From Pseudomonas sp. NC02 (lineage in GTDB: Bacteria; Pseudomonadota; Gammaproteobacteria; Pseudomonadales; Pseudomonadaceae): a stretch of 64,000 nt of DNA. The notes beneath the pieces were generated by a model that was given only the letters and a program-made list of their open reading frames with translations, was not told the DNA's origin and did no database searches. Where the stretch lies: assembly GCF_002874965.1 (NCBI RefSeq), contig NZ_CP025624.1, positions 3,100,001 to 3,164,000 of the forward strand, given 5' to 3'. Made by a program: the position numbers and the translations under genes. How positions within the stretch are numbered: the stretch's first letter is position 1; every line of letters starts with the position of its first letter. Positions 36,154 to 44,428 of the stretch are shown piece by piece.

Positions 36154-36175
36154 CCGGCAGGACGGTTCCTGCCGG
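36154..36175. repeat. Strong GC hairpin upstream of small ORF
   Basis: CCGGCAGGA/TCCTGCCGG, a perfect 9-bp stem with a CGGT loop. It has no T-tract and could be a REP-like element or a structured leader of the 27-codon gene. The rest of 36176-36498 shows nothing convincing. Confidence 0.5.
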
Positions 36176-36498
36176 GCTCCACGGGCGTGTCGGGAGTGGG
36201 TGTATTGTCAGGGCAGGGCGGTTTTCGATACAGGGGCAGATGCAGAAGAAAAAAGCGTATCAGATGGGCCGGGGCGCCGCAGGAGCAGGAAAGCCGGGGA
36301 TGATCATTTTGGGGTATCAGGGAATAAACAGCGGCTCAGTAACTTGTGGGCGGGACTGCTGAAGGAACTAACCTTTTGCGTGGAGTATCGTATCCACGAT
36401 TTTCGTGGGAGGTTGAAGGCGAACTGCGTCGTGCGTGGCTATTCTCAAGCGGCGCTGGGAGGGTTCCTTGAAGTGATTTCATCGGGGCGAGTAGGCAA

Positions 36499-36585
36499 AT
36501 GGGCAAGACATTGGCTGCGCTGTCGTTTTTGATGACCCTGGTTTGGGTTTCAGTGGTTATTGCGGTAATGACTTATTTTTCCTGA
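36499..36585 (+). CDS. 28-residue membrane peptide
   Basis: MGKTLAALSFLMTLVWVSVV then eight more residues: one transmembrane helix. The ribosome site (AGGC about 5 bp upstream) is weak. Offered as a possible small protein on hydrophobicity and codon fit alone. Confidence 0.3.
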   Translation: MGKTLAALSFLMTLVWVSVVIAVMTYFS

Positions 36586-36734
36586 TGCACGTGGGGCACG
36601 GGTGCGGCACCTGGTGAAGCGGTCGGTATCGCCATTGCCCACTCCCGCCTGCAAAATCTGTAGATGACTGATCTGGCGAGCTTTTTTGTTTGCAAGGGCG
36701 CCGCTTGATTGTTTGAAAAAGCCCGCACCCGACC

Positions 36735-36763
36735 TTGCATCGAGGGGGCTGGATCTATATATT
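36735..36763 (+). promoter_or_regulatory. Promoter for tRNA-Leu
   Basis: TTGCAT (36735-36740), a 17-bp spacer and TATATT (36758-36763), 63 bp before the tRNA. Confidence 0.6.
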
Positions 36764-36825
36764 CCCTAGCCTGCTGCAACGCTCAAGGGCTTTTAACGCT
36801 GCTTGGCCTGCTGCATAGCGCTACC

Positions 36826-36912
36826 GCCCGAATGGCGAAACTGGTAGACGCATGGGACTTAAAATCCCCCGCTCGTAAGGGCGTGCCGGTTCGATTCCGG
36901 CTTCGGGCACCA
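36826..36912 (+). tRNA. tRNA-Leu(TAA)
   Basis: 87-nt class II tRNA: acceptor GCCCGAA/TTCGGGC, D-arm with GGTAGACGC, anticodon loop CTTAAAA with anticodon TAA, a long variable arm and T-loop GGTTCGATTCC, encoded CCA. The prophage integrase ends 80 bp downstream and faces it, so this gene is the probable attachment site. Confidence 0.97.
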
Positions 36913-36992
36913 TAATATTCAAGGGTTTGCGGGGTTTTAGGACCTGGCTGGCTCTTTGTGTTTTTCCGCAATATTCTTCTCCTTTCCGCAAT

Positions 36993-38024
36993 TCACTTCG
37001 TCGGCGTAACTTTTTTGCCGATACGTTTGCGGATGTAGTTCTCTGTCATCACCACGGTTGTGTGCCCAAGCTGATCTCTGGCTTGCAGAATATCTCCGCT
37101 TGATTCCGCCTTATCGGTACCAGCCTTTGCGCGCAGGTCCCGCATCTGAAAGTCTGCCTTTTTTACGCCGGCAGCTTCTCTCGCAGCATCAAATCTCCCC
37201 CGTAACATACTGCTAGTCATAGGCTGCCCGTTGTCCATTACGATGAGTTTACTGGACCGGATTTTATGGCTGTCTTTCCTGGCCAGTATTCGGTCGATCA
37301 CAACCTTCAACTCCCCAACGATTTCAATTCGTCGCTTGGCCTTGGTTTTTCCCTGCTGCACAGCAAGGCGATCCTCCCTGATATCGCGCTCATCCATTTT
37401 TAGGGTGTCAGCGATACGCTGACCTGTCAGGTAGAACAGATCGAGCGCGTCTTTTAGCGGCTGGTCTGCGTGCAAATACACCATCGCGAGCATTTCATCT
37501 TCGACGTAGATGTCACGTCCGCTTTCCTTATTGCCTTTAACACCGGCGCAGGGATTGGCCAAGGACGTGTAGCCGCTGGTCCTGGCGAAGTTCCAGATCG
37601 AGCTGAGCAATGCTTTCTCGCGATTTGCACGAACAGGTGCGGTCTTTCCTCGATGTCTCAAGTACTGGGCAACGTGCTGGGGCTCAATAGCTTCCAGCGG
37701 GGCGGGTGGGTCATTGAAGAAGGCAAGTAGCTGCTTCAGCTCTCTGGCGTTGTCTTTCTGCGTCGCTGGCGCTTTAGTTGGAACAACTTCCAGCATGTAT
37801 TTTTCAGCGACATAGGCGAAAGTCAGTACATCCTGCGCCATGGCCTGGGATACACGGCTTTTTTCGAGCTTTGCATACTCCAAAATTGCCAGCCCGTAGT
37901 CCTTGCCCAATGGTATTTCTTTGCGTGGCGTCCCGCCTGTGTCGTAAAGGTAATACGTCGTGTCGCCACGCTTCCTTTCGCGTAACCGGGGAATGCTCCC
38001 AGGCCGGGTTGGTTTTCGTCCCAT
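36993..38024 (-). CDS. Prophage tyrosine integrase
   Basis: 343 residues. N-terminal arm-binding and SAM-like core domains (about 1-150), then a catalytic domain with R in LTGQRIADT, R-x-x-R-like MRDLRAKAGT, LGHTT and the tyrosine in MTENYIRKRIG near the C-terminus. All catalytic residues appear present, unlike the remnant at 17296, to which it is related (shared PTK ending). It catalyses integration and excision at tRNA-Leu. It is the last gene of the leftward prophage operon, directly after the DUF4224 gene. Confidence 0.95.
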   Translation of the reverse strand: MGRKPTRPGSIPRLRERKRGDTTYYLYDTGGTPRKEIPLGKDYGLAILEYAKLEKSRVSQAMAQDVLTFAYVAEKYMLEVVPTKAPATQKDNARELKQLLAFFNDPPAPLEAIEPQHVAQYLRHRGKTAPVRANREKALLSSIWNFARTSGYTSLANPCAGVKGNKESGRDIYVEDEMLAMVYLHADQPLKDALDLFYLTGQRIADTLKMDERDIREDRLAVQQGKTKAKRRIEIVGELKVVIDRILARKDSHKIRSSKLIVMDNGQPMTSSMLRGRFDAAREAAGVKKADFQMRDLRAKAGTDKAESSGDILQARDQLGHTTVVMTENYIRKRIGKKVTPTK

Positions 38025-38234
38025 CTACCCCACCAGCCGCGGTTGCCATTTCGGTTTTTCCATAACGCCGGCAGCCTCGCCAGTGATTGCCGATGCGATG
38101 ACGCAAGGCCACCCGCTGCGTTTGATGGTGTGGCGAATGCCGTTTCTTTTGAGAACTTGCACCTGGCCTGCTTTCGTTTTCGCGCCGGTAAGCGTGCAAA
38201 CCTCTTCATGCGACAGGAAGTGAATACCGTCCAT
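38025..38234 (-). CDS. DUF4224 protein, excisionase-position
   Basis: 69 residues with FLSHEEVCTLTGAKTKAGQV, the DUF4224 signature: a small winged-helix-like protein nearly always placed before phage integrases and thought to bind DNA, possibly as directionality factor. Its TAG stop directly abuts the integrase ATG. The start at ATG 38234 follows a GGGAGGT site. Confidence 0.82.
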   Translation of the reverse strand: MDGIHFLSHEEVCTLTGAKTKAGQVQVLKRNGIRHTIKRSGWPCVIASAITGEAAGVMEKPKWQPRLVG

Positions 38235-38236
38235 AA

Positions 38237-38458
38237 CTACCTCCCACCGGCCGCTGTGGGCCGGGCTGTCTTGATGATGTGAATGACCAGGCTGAAGGTG
38301 ATCAGCATCCAGCCGCAGGTGCCGGCGAAGGCGTAGAGGATGTCGGCCGTTTCGCCGTCGGCCAGAAGACGTGGGCCGAGCCAAAAGAACCAGCAGCCGC
38401 TGCCGACCAGGTACAGCAAAGCGCCCAGCAGGATCAGGGTGAGTTTGAATGCGAACAT
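38237..38458 (-). CDS. Small prophage membrane protein
   Basis: 73 residues with two transmembrane helices (about 4-29 and 40-63) and a basic tail. Ends 2 bp before the DUF4224 start, so it is in the leftward operon. Unknown function. Confidence 0.65.
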   Translation of the reverse strand: MFAFKLTLILLGALLYLVGSGCWFFWLGPRLLADGETADILYAFAGTCGWMLITFSLVIHIIKTARPTAAGGR

Positions 38459-38494
38459 GTGGTGTCCTCGCCGCGCTGGGCGGCAGAAGGTGGG

Positions 38495-38686
38495 TTACAG
38501 GTTTACGAACTGGCTGTTTGGTTCGAATGGCTTGCCATCAGGATCAGGCACCAGGGCCGGCACATTCTTTCGGATGAACTCATCAAAGCACTGCGGGCAA
38601 CTGATCGTGTTCGCAGTGCGAAGTTGGGTGTGCCCGGTGTATCCGCACACCGGGCACTTCATTGCCGTCGGAATAACGTAGGTCAT
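38495..38686 (-). CDS. Small zinc-ribbon protein
   Basis: 63 residues with two CxxC pairs (CPVCGYTGH and CPQC) spaced as a zinc ribbon. Start ATG 38686 has GAGG 8 bp upstream. Such proteins are common in leftward operons of pseudomonad phages and are unassigned. Confidence 0.68.
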   Translation of the reverse strand: MTYVIPTAMKCPVCGYTGHTQLRTANTISCPQCFDEFIRKNVPALVPDPDGKPFEPNSQFVNL

Positions 38687-38816
38687 AGGAATACCTCGCC
38701 CGCCGCTCACCGGCAGGCATGTAGGGGAATGGAGTAATGGCTCTTTGCTCGGGTTTCTCAACCCTTTGGATGGGTGTACAACAGGTGTTTAAGTCGTTGC
38801 GACTGTGGGAGGACGC

Positions 38817-39059
38817 GTGTCACATAATCTGGATGTGCCGATCGCTCATGAGTACCGAGGTCACACGGTATTCCTCAAGTTCGTCTGGAAAAGGCCGAAC
38901 GACCCGGTGCCTACATCCGCGACAATCATCGAGCCCGTGGACATACACGGTATGGGTGAAGTCGCAGCTGAGCTGGCAGGACCGTGGTCCGATTACCCGG
39001 CCGCCCTGGACGAAGCGATGTCGGTCGCAGAGCGCTGGGTTGATAGTCAGCTTCCTTGA
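38817..39059 (+). CDS. Small prophage protein (plus strand)
   Basis: 80 residues from GTG 38817, with GGAGG 4 bp upstream. The sequence is protein-like (HEYRGHTVFLKFVWKRP, then a C-terminal helix LDEAMSVAERWVDSQLP), resembling short conserved pseudomonad proteins. It opposes the leftward operon, so it is probably a cargo gene with its own promoter. No function assigned. Confidence 0.6.
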   Translation: MSHNLDVPIAHEYRGHTVFLKFVWKRPNDPVPTSATIIEPVDIHGMGEVAAELAGPWSDYPAALDEAMSVAERWVDSQLP

Positions 39060-39100
39060 TCCCGCCCGCCGCTCACCGGAAGGCATGTAGGGGATTGTGA

Positions 39101-39286
39101 TTACATCAAAGCCACCAGGCACGCCGCTGCGATTTGTCGCCGCAGCTCTTGGCGTTGTTGAAGGCTGATCATGCCGCGCTTGTAAAGGCGGTTAGTCCAT
39201 CTGTCGCATTCACGGAAAAAGCGATTCCTAGATTTGCGGCTGGCCACTGGTGCAATGGCGATAATTGCTTCTGCGAAGGCTCTCAT
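39101..39286 (-). CDS. Small basic prophage protein
   Basis: 61 residues, strongly basic and helical (SRKSRNRFFRECDRWTNRLY). GGAGAG lies 5 bp before ATG 39286. Unknown. Confidence 0.55.
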   Translation of the reverse strand: MRAFAEAIIAIAPVASRKSRNRFFRECDRWTNRLYKRGMISLQQRQELRRQIAAACLVALM

Positions 39287-39365
39287 GAGGCTCTCCTGGT
39301 TTGGTGAGCCTTGATGGTCGGCGCGTTGAACTGTCGGTTTCCCGACTATTTGCAGTTGAAATCGC

Positions 39366-39422
39366 TCATGGCCTTGGCCCCTTGTAGATGAACACGTAGG
39401 CGAACCAGAGGGTGGTGATCAT
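39366..39422 (-). CDS. 18-residue coupled peptide
   Basis: MITTLWFAYVFIYKGPRP: a single short hydrophobic segment. Its ATG overlaps the TGA of the 195-residue gene upstream, the usual sign of coupled translation. Too short to be sure. Confidence 0.3.
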   Translation of the reverse strand: MITTLWFAYVFIYKGPRP

Positions 39423-40006
39423 GGCGTCACCCGTGCGGCCGCGATTTCATCAAGGAGCGATTGCGGCAGAGATGCGGCGAACTCGCCTTCCGACCACGAT
39501 AGTGGCTCAGACTGACAAATCATCTCGTTGAGCAATTCGAACGCTGCCAGCAACTGTTCGTCGCGTATCTCGCCGTCCTCCGGCAGATCGTCGCAGAAGT
39601 GGTCGGCCGGATCGATTTGGCTGGGATAGTTCGGTTCACAGATGCAGAGCTGCAGGTCCGCCAGATCGATATCGCTGTCGATAAGGTAGTCTCGGAGGCT
39701 GTCTTCATCGAAGAAGTACTGGTCGCCATCGAAGATAACCAGCGGCTCCCCGGCCCAATCCTTGATAGGCATCGCAGCGAATTTAGCTTGGCGCCGAGCG
39801 TGGCGGCACGCATTGCAGGAACTGTTCACCTCGTAGATTGGGTGATCAGGGTTCACGTCGCAGCGGCGATGGGTGGCGCCGCAGTAGCGGGCAAGGTTCT
39901 CGTCGGCGCCGAAGAATCGCCCGTCGGCTGAAACCCAGCCTGTTACCGTTTTGAGGCTGGCTGCTTCTGGAGCATCGAACATGATGATTGGCTTTTGTGC
40001 AGTCAT
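39419..40006 (-). CDS. Hypothetical prophage protein with Cys/His cluster
   Basis: 195 residues. A cluster C-x6-C-x12-13-H/C...CNACRHARRQAK (about 42-75) suggests zinc binding; the rest is acidic (DSDIDLADLQLCICEPNYPS). AAGGA lies 8 bp before the ATG. Found widely in leftward regions of Pseudomonas prophages by memory; no role known. Confidence 0.65.
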   Translation of the reverse strand: MTAQKPIIMFDAPEAASLKTVTGWVSADGRFFGADENLARYCGATHRRCDVNPDHPIYEVNSSCNACRHARRQAKFAAMPIKDWAGEPLVIFDGDQYFFDEDSLRDYLIDSDIDLADLQLCICEPNYPSQIDPADHFCDDLPEDGEIRDEQLLAAFELLNEMICQSEPLSWSEGEFAASLPQSLLDEIAAARVTP

Positions 40007-40018
40007 GACTTCGTCCTT

Positions 40019-40032
40019 GCCGCTATAGCGGC
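40019..40032 (-). promoter_or_regulatory. 14-bp perfect palindrome
   Basis: GCCGCTATAGCGGC lies directly before the ribosome site of the 195-residue gene. It could bind a regulator or form a leader hairpin. The 40033-40444 gap has no recognisable gene; it must hold the promoter of the nuclease gene at 40445. Confidence 0.35.
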
Positions 40033-40444
40033 TGACTTTGAAGGGGGAGGGGGTTATTTAAAATCGGCCTAGACGAGACCGTGGGATGTGCTAGAAATGA
40101 CATGTCGCGCATGCATTTCAGATATTCGTTGTTGGGGTGCTGCGCGGCAGACGCTCTATTACTCCGTTGGAGCGGGACCTCCAGCTGTGGGCATTGATCG
40201 GTAGGCTGTCGCATTTAGCCGCGAGTTAAACAACTCCCTTCCTCTGGGCTACTAACTCAACGCCTTGGCCTGCCGGTCATCTCTTCTGATTCACTTCAAG
40301 CGGCCGCTGTTACCCGGTCATGGGTATTCACGAGCGCCAAAATGAAACGTTCATATGTTTCAATGTTCCCGTCAGCTCGCGGAGGAACCGCAGGGCTGAT
40401 TTTCTATTTCCCGATGTAATCGTTTCACCCAAAGGAGCTACACC

Positions 40445-41302
40445 ATGCAAGGAAGTATTAAGTTGAGAAATTTCGCGTTTCTGCTGATCCCGTTCGTTGC
40501 GGCCTGTACCACAACTGACCGAACCCGAGAGGGTGGGGCCCAGATTGAAAGCGCACCGCGCGTTCAGGCTGTTCAAGCAGTCCAATTCGATAACTGTTCA
40601 GTGGGGTGCCCAACAGGTGGCAGTCCGATGACGCTGAATCGCCAGTCGTACACGCTGAACAACAACGGTTCGACCAAGTTTGCGAACTGGGTCTCCTACA
40701 AAATCACGAAGGAAACTCCGGCAAGCGGGCGCCCGCGCAACTGGAAGACCGATCCGGATATTCCCGCCGGTGAAACGCTCGATCCGGTGGACTACAACGG
40801 TGCCAACGTTGCGCTCAAAGTTGACCGTGGCCACCAGGCCAACCTGGCTTCGATGGCAGGCGTTCCTGACTGGCAAACCCTCAACTATCTGTCGAACATC
40901 ACCCCGCAAAAGGCTGACCTCAACCAGGGGCCCTGGGCGCGACTTGAGGACCAAGAGCGCAACCTCAGCAAAGAGGCGGGCGTTGATCAGGTGTTCGTCG
41001 CTACCGGGCCGCTCTATGAGCATTTCGTCGGCACGCTGCCAGGCACAAACAAGGTGCACACGATCCCTAGCGGGTACTGGAAAATCATCTTCGTCGGCAG
41101 CTCGCCAGAGGGTGGTGTCTATGCCTCGTTCGTGATGAACCAGGAGACACCAAAGGGCGCCAATTTCTGCGACTACCAAGTGACCGTGAATCAGATTGAG
41201 GAGCGATCAGGCCTCACGTTCTGGAGCAATTTGCCTCAGGCCGTCCAGACAGCTTTGAAGTCGAAGCAAGGGCAATTGCCGGCGCGGATTGGCTGTAAGT
41301 AA
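40445..41302 (+). CDS. Lipoprotein DNA/RNA non-specific endonuclease
   Basis: 285 residues. Signal peptide with lipobox VAAC (C21) implies membrane anchoring, then a NUC1/Serratia nuclease-like beta-beta-alpha-metal domain: KVDRGHQANLASM (D127-R-G-H130, H130 being the general base) and NITPQKADLNQGPWARLE, which supplies the metal-binding Asn. It should degrade nucleic acid outside the cytoplasm. AAAGGAG precedes the ATG and a strong terminator follows, so it is an independent cargo gene opposing the phage operon. A role in blocking incoming phage DNA or in nutrient release is possible. Confidence 0.88.
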   Translation: MQGSIKLRNFAFLLIPFVAACTTTDRTREGGAQIESAPRVQAVQAVQFDNCSVGCPTGGSPMTLNRQSYTLNNNGSTKFANWVSYKITKETPASGRPRNWKTDPDIPAGETLDPVDYNGANVALKVDRGHQANLASMAGVPDWQTLNYLSNITPQKADLNQGPWARLEDQERNLSKEAGVDQVFVATGPLYEHFVGTLPGTNKVHTIPSGYWKIIFVGSSPEGGVYASFVMNQETPKGANFCDYQVTVNQIEERSGLTFWSNLPQAVQTALKSKQGQLPARIGCK

Positions 41303-41323
41303 ACACTGCAATCAAGCACACGA

Positions 41324-41351
41324 GGCTGCCGGATTCGGCGGCCTTTTTTTT
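41324..41351 (+). terminator. Terminator of nuclease gene
   Basis: GGCTGCCG/CGGCGGCC stem (one G-T pair), GATT loop and eight T residues. Confidence 0.88.
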
Positions 41352-41375
41352 GTACTAGGATTTTGTAGATCCGCT

Positions 41376-41954
41376 TCATGCGGCCATCTGCTGCTGTTCT
41401 TGGCGTAGCGCCTGCTGGACCACTTGGATGATCCGCTCAAGGTAGGTGTAATCGGGGATTGGCTCAGTAGCATCGTTGGTCAAGTGCCACCACTCATGCC
41501 CGAAAAGCTTGGTCATCAGTTCGCTGTGCGCTCCGTGGAGATGGTCGATTGATGGCGATTCGCGCAGATCTTCTGCCTCATCGAACCGCTCGCGGGTCTC
41601 GTCGGCGCCATAACAAAACTGGCGGCGCTCTTTCAGGACGAGGCGCTGCGCTTCCCTTGCAAGCGCTTCACCACTGAACTGCCGTGGCCTCATCGCCTGG
41701 TCGAAGTAGCCGATGATGTAGCCGGTGCTCAGCTTGCAGAAGAACTGCCTGATGCTCAGACCATCCCACATGCCGCCCCAGTAGGCCGTCCAGCTCTTGC
41801 CCCAGCAACTGACGGTGATCTTTCCCTTGCATGGGGCCAGGTCCTCGAGGAAGACGGTGATCGGGTCAAGGTTCGGCGCGCCGGTGATAACTAGCTTGGT
41901 GACTGTTGATCGCTCTACCTGCAGCGGCGCGGTCGTTTTGTTTTCTGTAGGCAT
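41376..41954 (-). CDS. Hypothetical prophage protein
   Basis: 192 residues from ATG 41954, preceded by AAGGA. Contains a conserved-looking core (KITVSCWGKSWTAYWGGMWD, then FGHEWWHLTNDATEP) seen in many pseudomonad phages; no fold or activity that I can name. Confidence 0.68.
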   Translation of the reverse strand: MPTENKTTAPLQVERSTVTKLVITGAPNLDPITVFLEDLAPCKGKITVSCWGKSWTAYWGGMWDGLSIRQFFCKLSTGYIIGYFDQAMRPRQFSGEALAREAQRLVLKERRQFCYGADETRERFDEAEDLRESPSIDHLHGAHSELMTKLFGHEWWHLTNDATEPIPDYTYLERIIQVVQQALRQEQQQMAA

Positions 41955-42039
41955 GGGGAGTCCTTGCCGGGCCATGGCTGGGCGGTGGAGGTTATTAAGA
42001 GATCAACTACAGTTCAGCGATCAGCCAAAGGAGATTGGT

Positions 42040-42291
42040 ATGAGCGTTACTGTCTGCGTTATATGTAGGGGCCGAGCTGAGGAGGGGTATCAGGTTGGAC
42101 ACTTTGTTGACTTCAAATGCCCGGACTGTGGGTTTTACTCAGTCAATCGTACGCTGCTTCGAGAGATGGAACGGTCGAAACAGCTGTTCAATGTTGAGCG
42201 TGCACGGCACTTTATTGCGGTCCATTCAAAATCAGGTAGTGTTGCGGCGATCGACCGGATCGAAGCAACATCTCACCAGTTGATAGCGTGA
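42040..42291 (+). CDS. Small zinc-ribbon protein (plus strand)
   Basis: 83 residues with CVICRGRAEEG and CPDCGFYSVN, a four-cysteine zinc ribbon, followed by a helix. AAAGGAG precedes the ATG. Independent cargo next to the SRA-HNH nuclease. Unknown function. Confidence 0.65.
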   Translation: MSVTVCVICRGRAEEGYQVGHFVDFKCPDCGFYSVNRTLLREMERSKQLFNVERARHFIAVHSKSGSVAAIDRIEATSHQLIA

Positions 42292-42340
42292 GTTATGCGC
42301 GGCCGGTGAGGCTGCGCGCCGCGCAGCAGGTACGAAATAA

Positions 42341-43471
42341 TTACAACTTCGGCTCAATTCTGGCCACGTAAGTTTTCAACTCTTCGTTCTTCACCTTACC
42401 GTGCAACCCGTGATGGATTTCGCGGTGGCAGGCGGGGCAGATGGCACCTATGTAACGTGGATGGTCTAGGCCTCCATCTGATAATCGATTTACGTGGTGC
42501 GGCTCTAGGTATGGTGAGCCGTTTGTCTTCATAAAAGGCGCCGCTTTCTTACAGCTCTCACAGTTCCCGGCTGCCCTCTTTAAAACGTAATTGGAGATAG
42601 TTCTGCTGCGACGATATACGGTTCTGCGTGCCGATCCGCTCTCTCCAGCAGATCCTGCTTCCGCAGCCGCTAGAGCGCGCCTTCTCGCCTCGGCAAGTGA
42701 CATAGTTGGATCTGGGGCTTCGTCTTCTCCTGAGAGCGTAGGGGAGTCGAGCTCGAGACCTACAGGGACAAGGTTGAACACAACTATTGCCCTGTCGTTA
42801 CCAAGCTTGTCAGGGCCTCGGCGCCATTCATGGCTCGCACAGGTGTATTCGCCGAGGTACTTCTGGCCTAAACTTTTGCCGAGTATCTCGAAAACGTGCA
42901 GTGCTTTCCCCTGCTTCGAGTGCTCGAGAATTGCCAGGTTTCCTTTAGTCAGAGTCATATCACCGAGCTGGCCTTCGCCTGTGTAGCTGAAAACCTGCTC
43001 CTCGCTATGAGAGTCGGTGTATCCGTACTGACCACCTGAGTCGCCGGTGAAAATGAATACCGCTGGGGCTTGAGCTGAGGGGGCAATTCCACTCTGGCGA
43101 CTGCCTCCGAACAAATCGTGAATCTCAGTTTGCCGGTCATAAACCTGACCCGCCACAAAGCGCAGCTCTGGATCAGTTGACCGTTGCAGTTCTACGATTG
43201 TGTATCCGTGCCGCTTCAAATATCCGTTTGTGGGCTGACCACCTGAGAACAGTCCTACCGGCGTTCCAGTGGCCAAAGAAACTATTTTTTTTGCAGGGTA
43301 TAAAGTGCTGTTCGCGCTGATTGCGTAGCGATGCGCTTGGTTTTCAGTCCAGCCCTTCCATTCGGGGGCGTGGCGAAATTTTTCATCGAACTGTTTTAGA
43401 GCTTGGTCCAGCTTTGCTTTTTTTACCGCGGGGATTTTCAAAGAAACGTCCTTGTGGGCAGCAGCATTCAT
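42341..43471 (-). CDS. SRA-HNH modification-dependent endonuclease (McrA-like, type IV)
   Basis: 376 residues in three parts. A head domain (about 10-95, with WTENQAHRYAISANSTLYPA and LFSGGQPTNGYLKRHGY) and an SRA-like domain (about 105-245, with RQTEIHDLFGGSRQSGI, SYTGEGQLGDMTLTKGN) match the head and SRA regions of ScoMcrA-type proteins that read methylated or phosphorothioated DNA. The C-terminal HNH (about 303-365) has NCESC, EPHHVNRLSDGG and ICPACHREIHHG. It should cut modified foreign DNA. The start is uncertain: ATG 43471 has a poor ribosome site and TTG 43510 would add 13 residues. Confidence 0.83.
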   Translation of the reverse strand: MNAAAHKDVSLKIPAVKKAKLDQALKQFDEKFRHAPEWKGWTENQAHRYAISANSTLYPAKKIVSLATGTPVGLFSGGQPTNGYLKRHGYTIVELQRSTDPELRFVAGQVYDRQTEIHDLFGGSRQSGIAPSAQAPAVFIFTGDSGGQYGYTDSHSEEQVFSYTGEGQLGDMTLTKGNLAILEHSKQGKALHVFEILGKSLGQKYLGEYTCASHEWRRGPDKLGNDRAIVVFNLVPVGLELDSPTLSGEDEAPDPTMSLAEARRRALAAAEAGSAGESGSARRTVYRRSRTISNYVLKRAAGNCESCKKAAPFMKTNGSPYLEPHHVNRLSDGGLDHPRYIGAICPACHREIHHGLHGKVKNEELKTYVARIEPKL

Positions 43472-43678
43472 CAGATAGTCAATGCTCGCTCGCCCAGGCG
43501 GATGACGCAATAGCGAAATGCTGGCTCAATCTCGGCGAACCAGGCGGCGCGCATGCCCAGCGGGTGCCAGGCCTGTGTCGCGGCCTCGATGGCGCTGCAC
43601 ACACTGCCCTAGGTGAGAAAATTTCTCCGGTCTGGCAGCATTGAGAATTCTCCAAAATAAAATCATGGATGTTTAGAA

Positions 43679-44398
43679 ATGTCAGAAGAAAAACCAGTTA
43701 ATCCTTTTAAGAAACGATTAAGAGCTTCGCCTGAAGCAAGGAAGAGGATGGCGGAGCATCAAGCGTTATCGGCAGTAGACGACTTGTCTGCATGGAAGTC
43801 GATTTATCAGCTTTCGATTGAGTTGCGGAACTTTGAAATATCCCAGTTGGTGCAAAGAAATAATTTTTTCATGATCTTTCAAGGTGTTTTGCTTGCAGGT
43901 ATATGTCAATCGGCAGGGCAAATTCCCGTGGTTAGTATGGTTATTTGTATAGTTGGTGCTCTAGTTGCTCTACTTCAGGCTGGCATGGCCGCCGGGGCGA
44001 AGTATTGGCAGGAACATTGGGAGCTGAACACGACTACCTCAGAAAGCGCCATGGTAGAGCTGCTGCAACGGCATCGTGTGATTCGATATATAATGTCTAG
44101 ACAGAAAATGTCTATCGATAAAGGTATAGAGAATAGACTTTTGAATCGTCAGGCCTTTGTTACCTTGTTCGGAGGGGATTCAAACAGGGAAAAAATTCGG
44201 GATGGGTTGAAAAAGAGCAGGCCAAAAGCTTTTCTGCTTAATGAGTTAATTATGATGAGATTCTCGACAAGCAGGATACCAATTTATGTCGGGATTGTGC
44301 TTGCTTTTGGGTGGGTTACTTTGTTTGTTTGCACTTTTCGAATTCCCGGTCTCGACCTGCACGTTTTGGAAAGCATAACTGGATTTAAGCAGAAATAG
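43679..44398 (+). CDS. Multi-pass membrane protein, RipA/SLATT-like
   Basis: 239 residues: a polar N-terminus, a helix with IELRNFEISQLVQRNN, two close transmembrane helices (about 62-80 and 84-105) followed by KYWQEHWE, a cytoplasmic part and a last helix (about 200-222). The helical hairpin plus basic/aromatic linker recalls 'RipA-family octameric membrane' and SLATT effector proteins. AT-rich relative to phage genes, so acquired. It lies back-to-back with the SRA-HNH gene. Family assignment is tentative. Confidence 0.5.
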   Translation: MSEEKPVNPFKKRLRASPEARKRMAEHQALSAVDDLSAWKSIYQLSIELRNFEISQLVQRNNFFMIFQGVLLAGICQSAGQIPVVSMVICIVGALVALLQAGMAAGAKYWQEHWELNTTTSESAMVELLQRHRVIRYIMSRQKMSIDKGIENRLLNRQAFVTLFGGDSNREKIRDGLKKSRPKAFLLNELIMMRFSTSRIPIYVGIVLAFGWVTLFVCTFRIPGLDLHVLESITGFKQK

Positions 44399-44428
44399 GC
44401 GTATAGCAGTTTAGTAGATGGGTTCGAA

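Noticed and set aside
36200..36532. 110-codon frame in the gap before tRNA-Leu
   Set aside because: No ribosome site and composition unlike neighbouring genes; only the small frame at 36499 is kept, with low confidence.
38820..39122. 100-codon minus-strand frame opposite the small plus-strand gene
   Set aside because: No ribosome site and no protein-like pattern, while the plus frame has GGAGG and a conserved-looking core.
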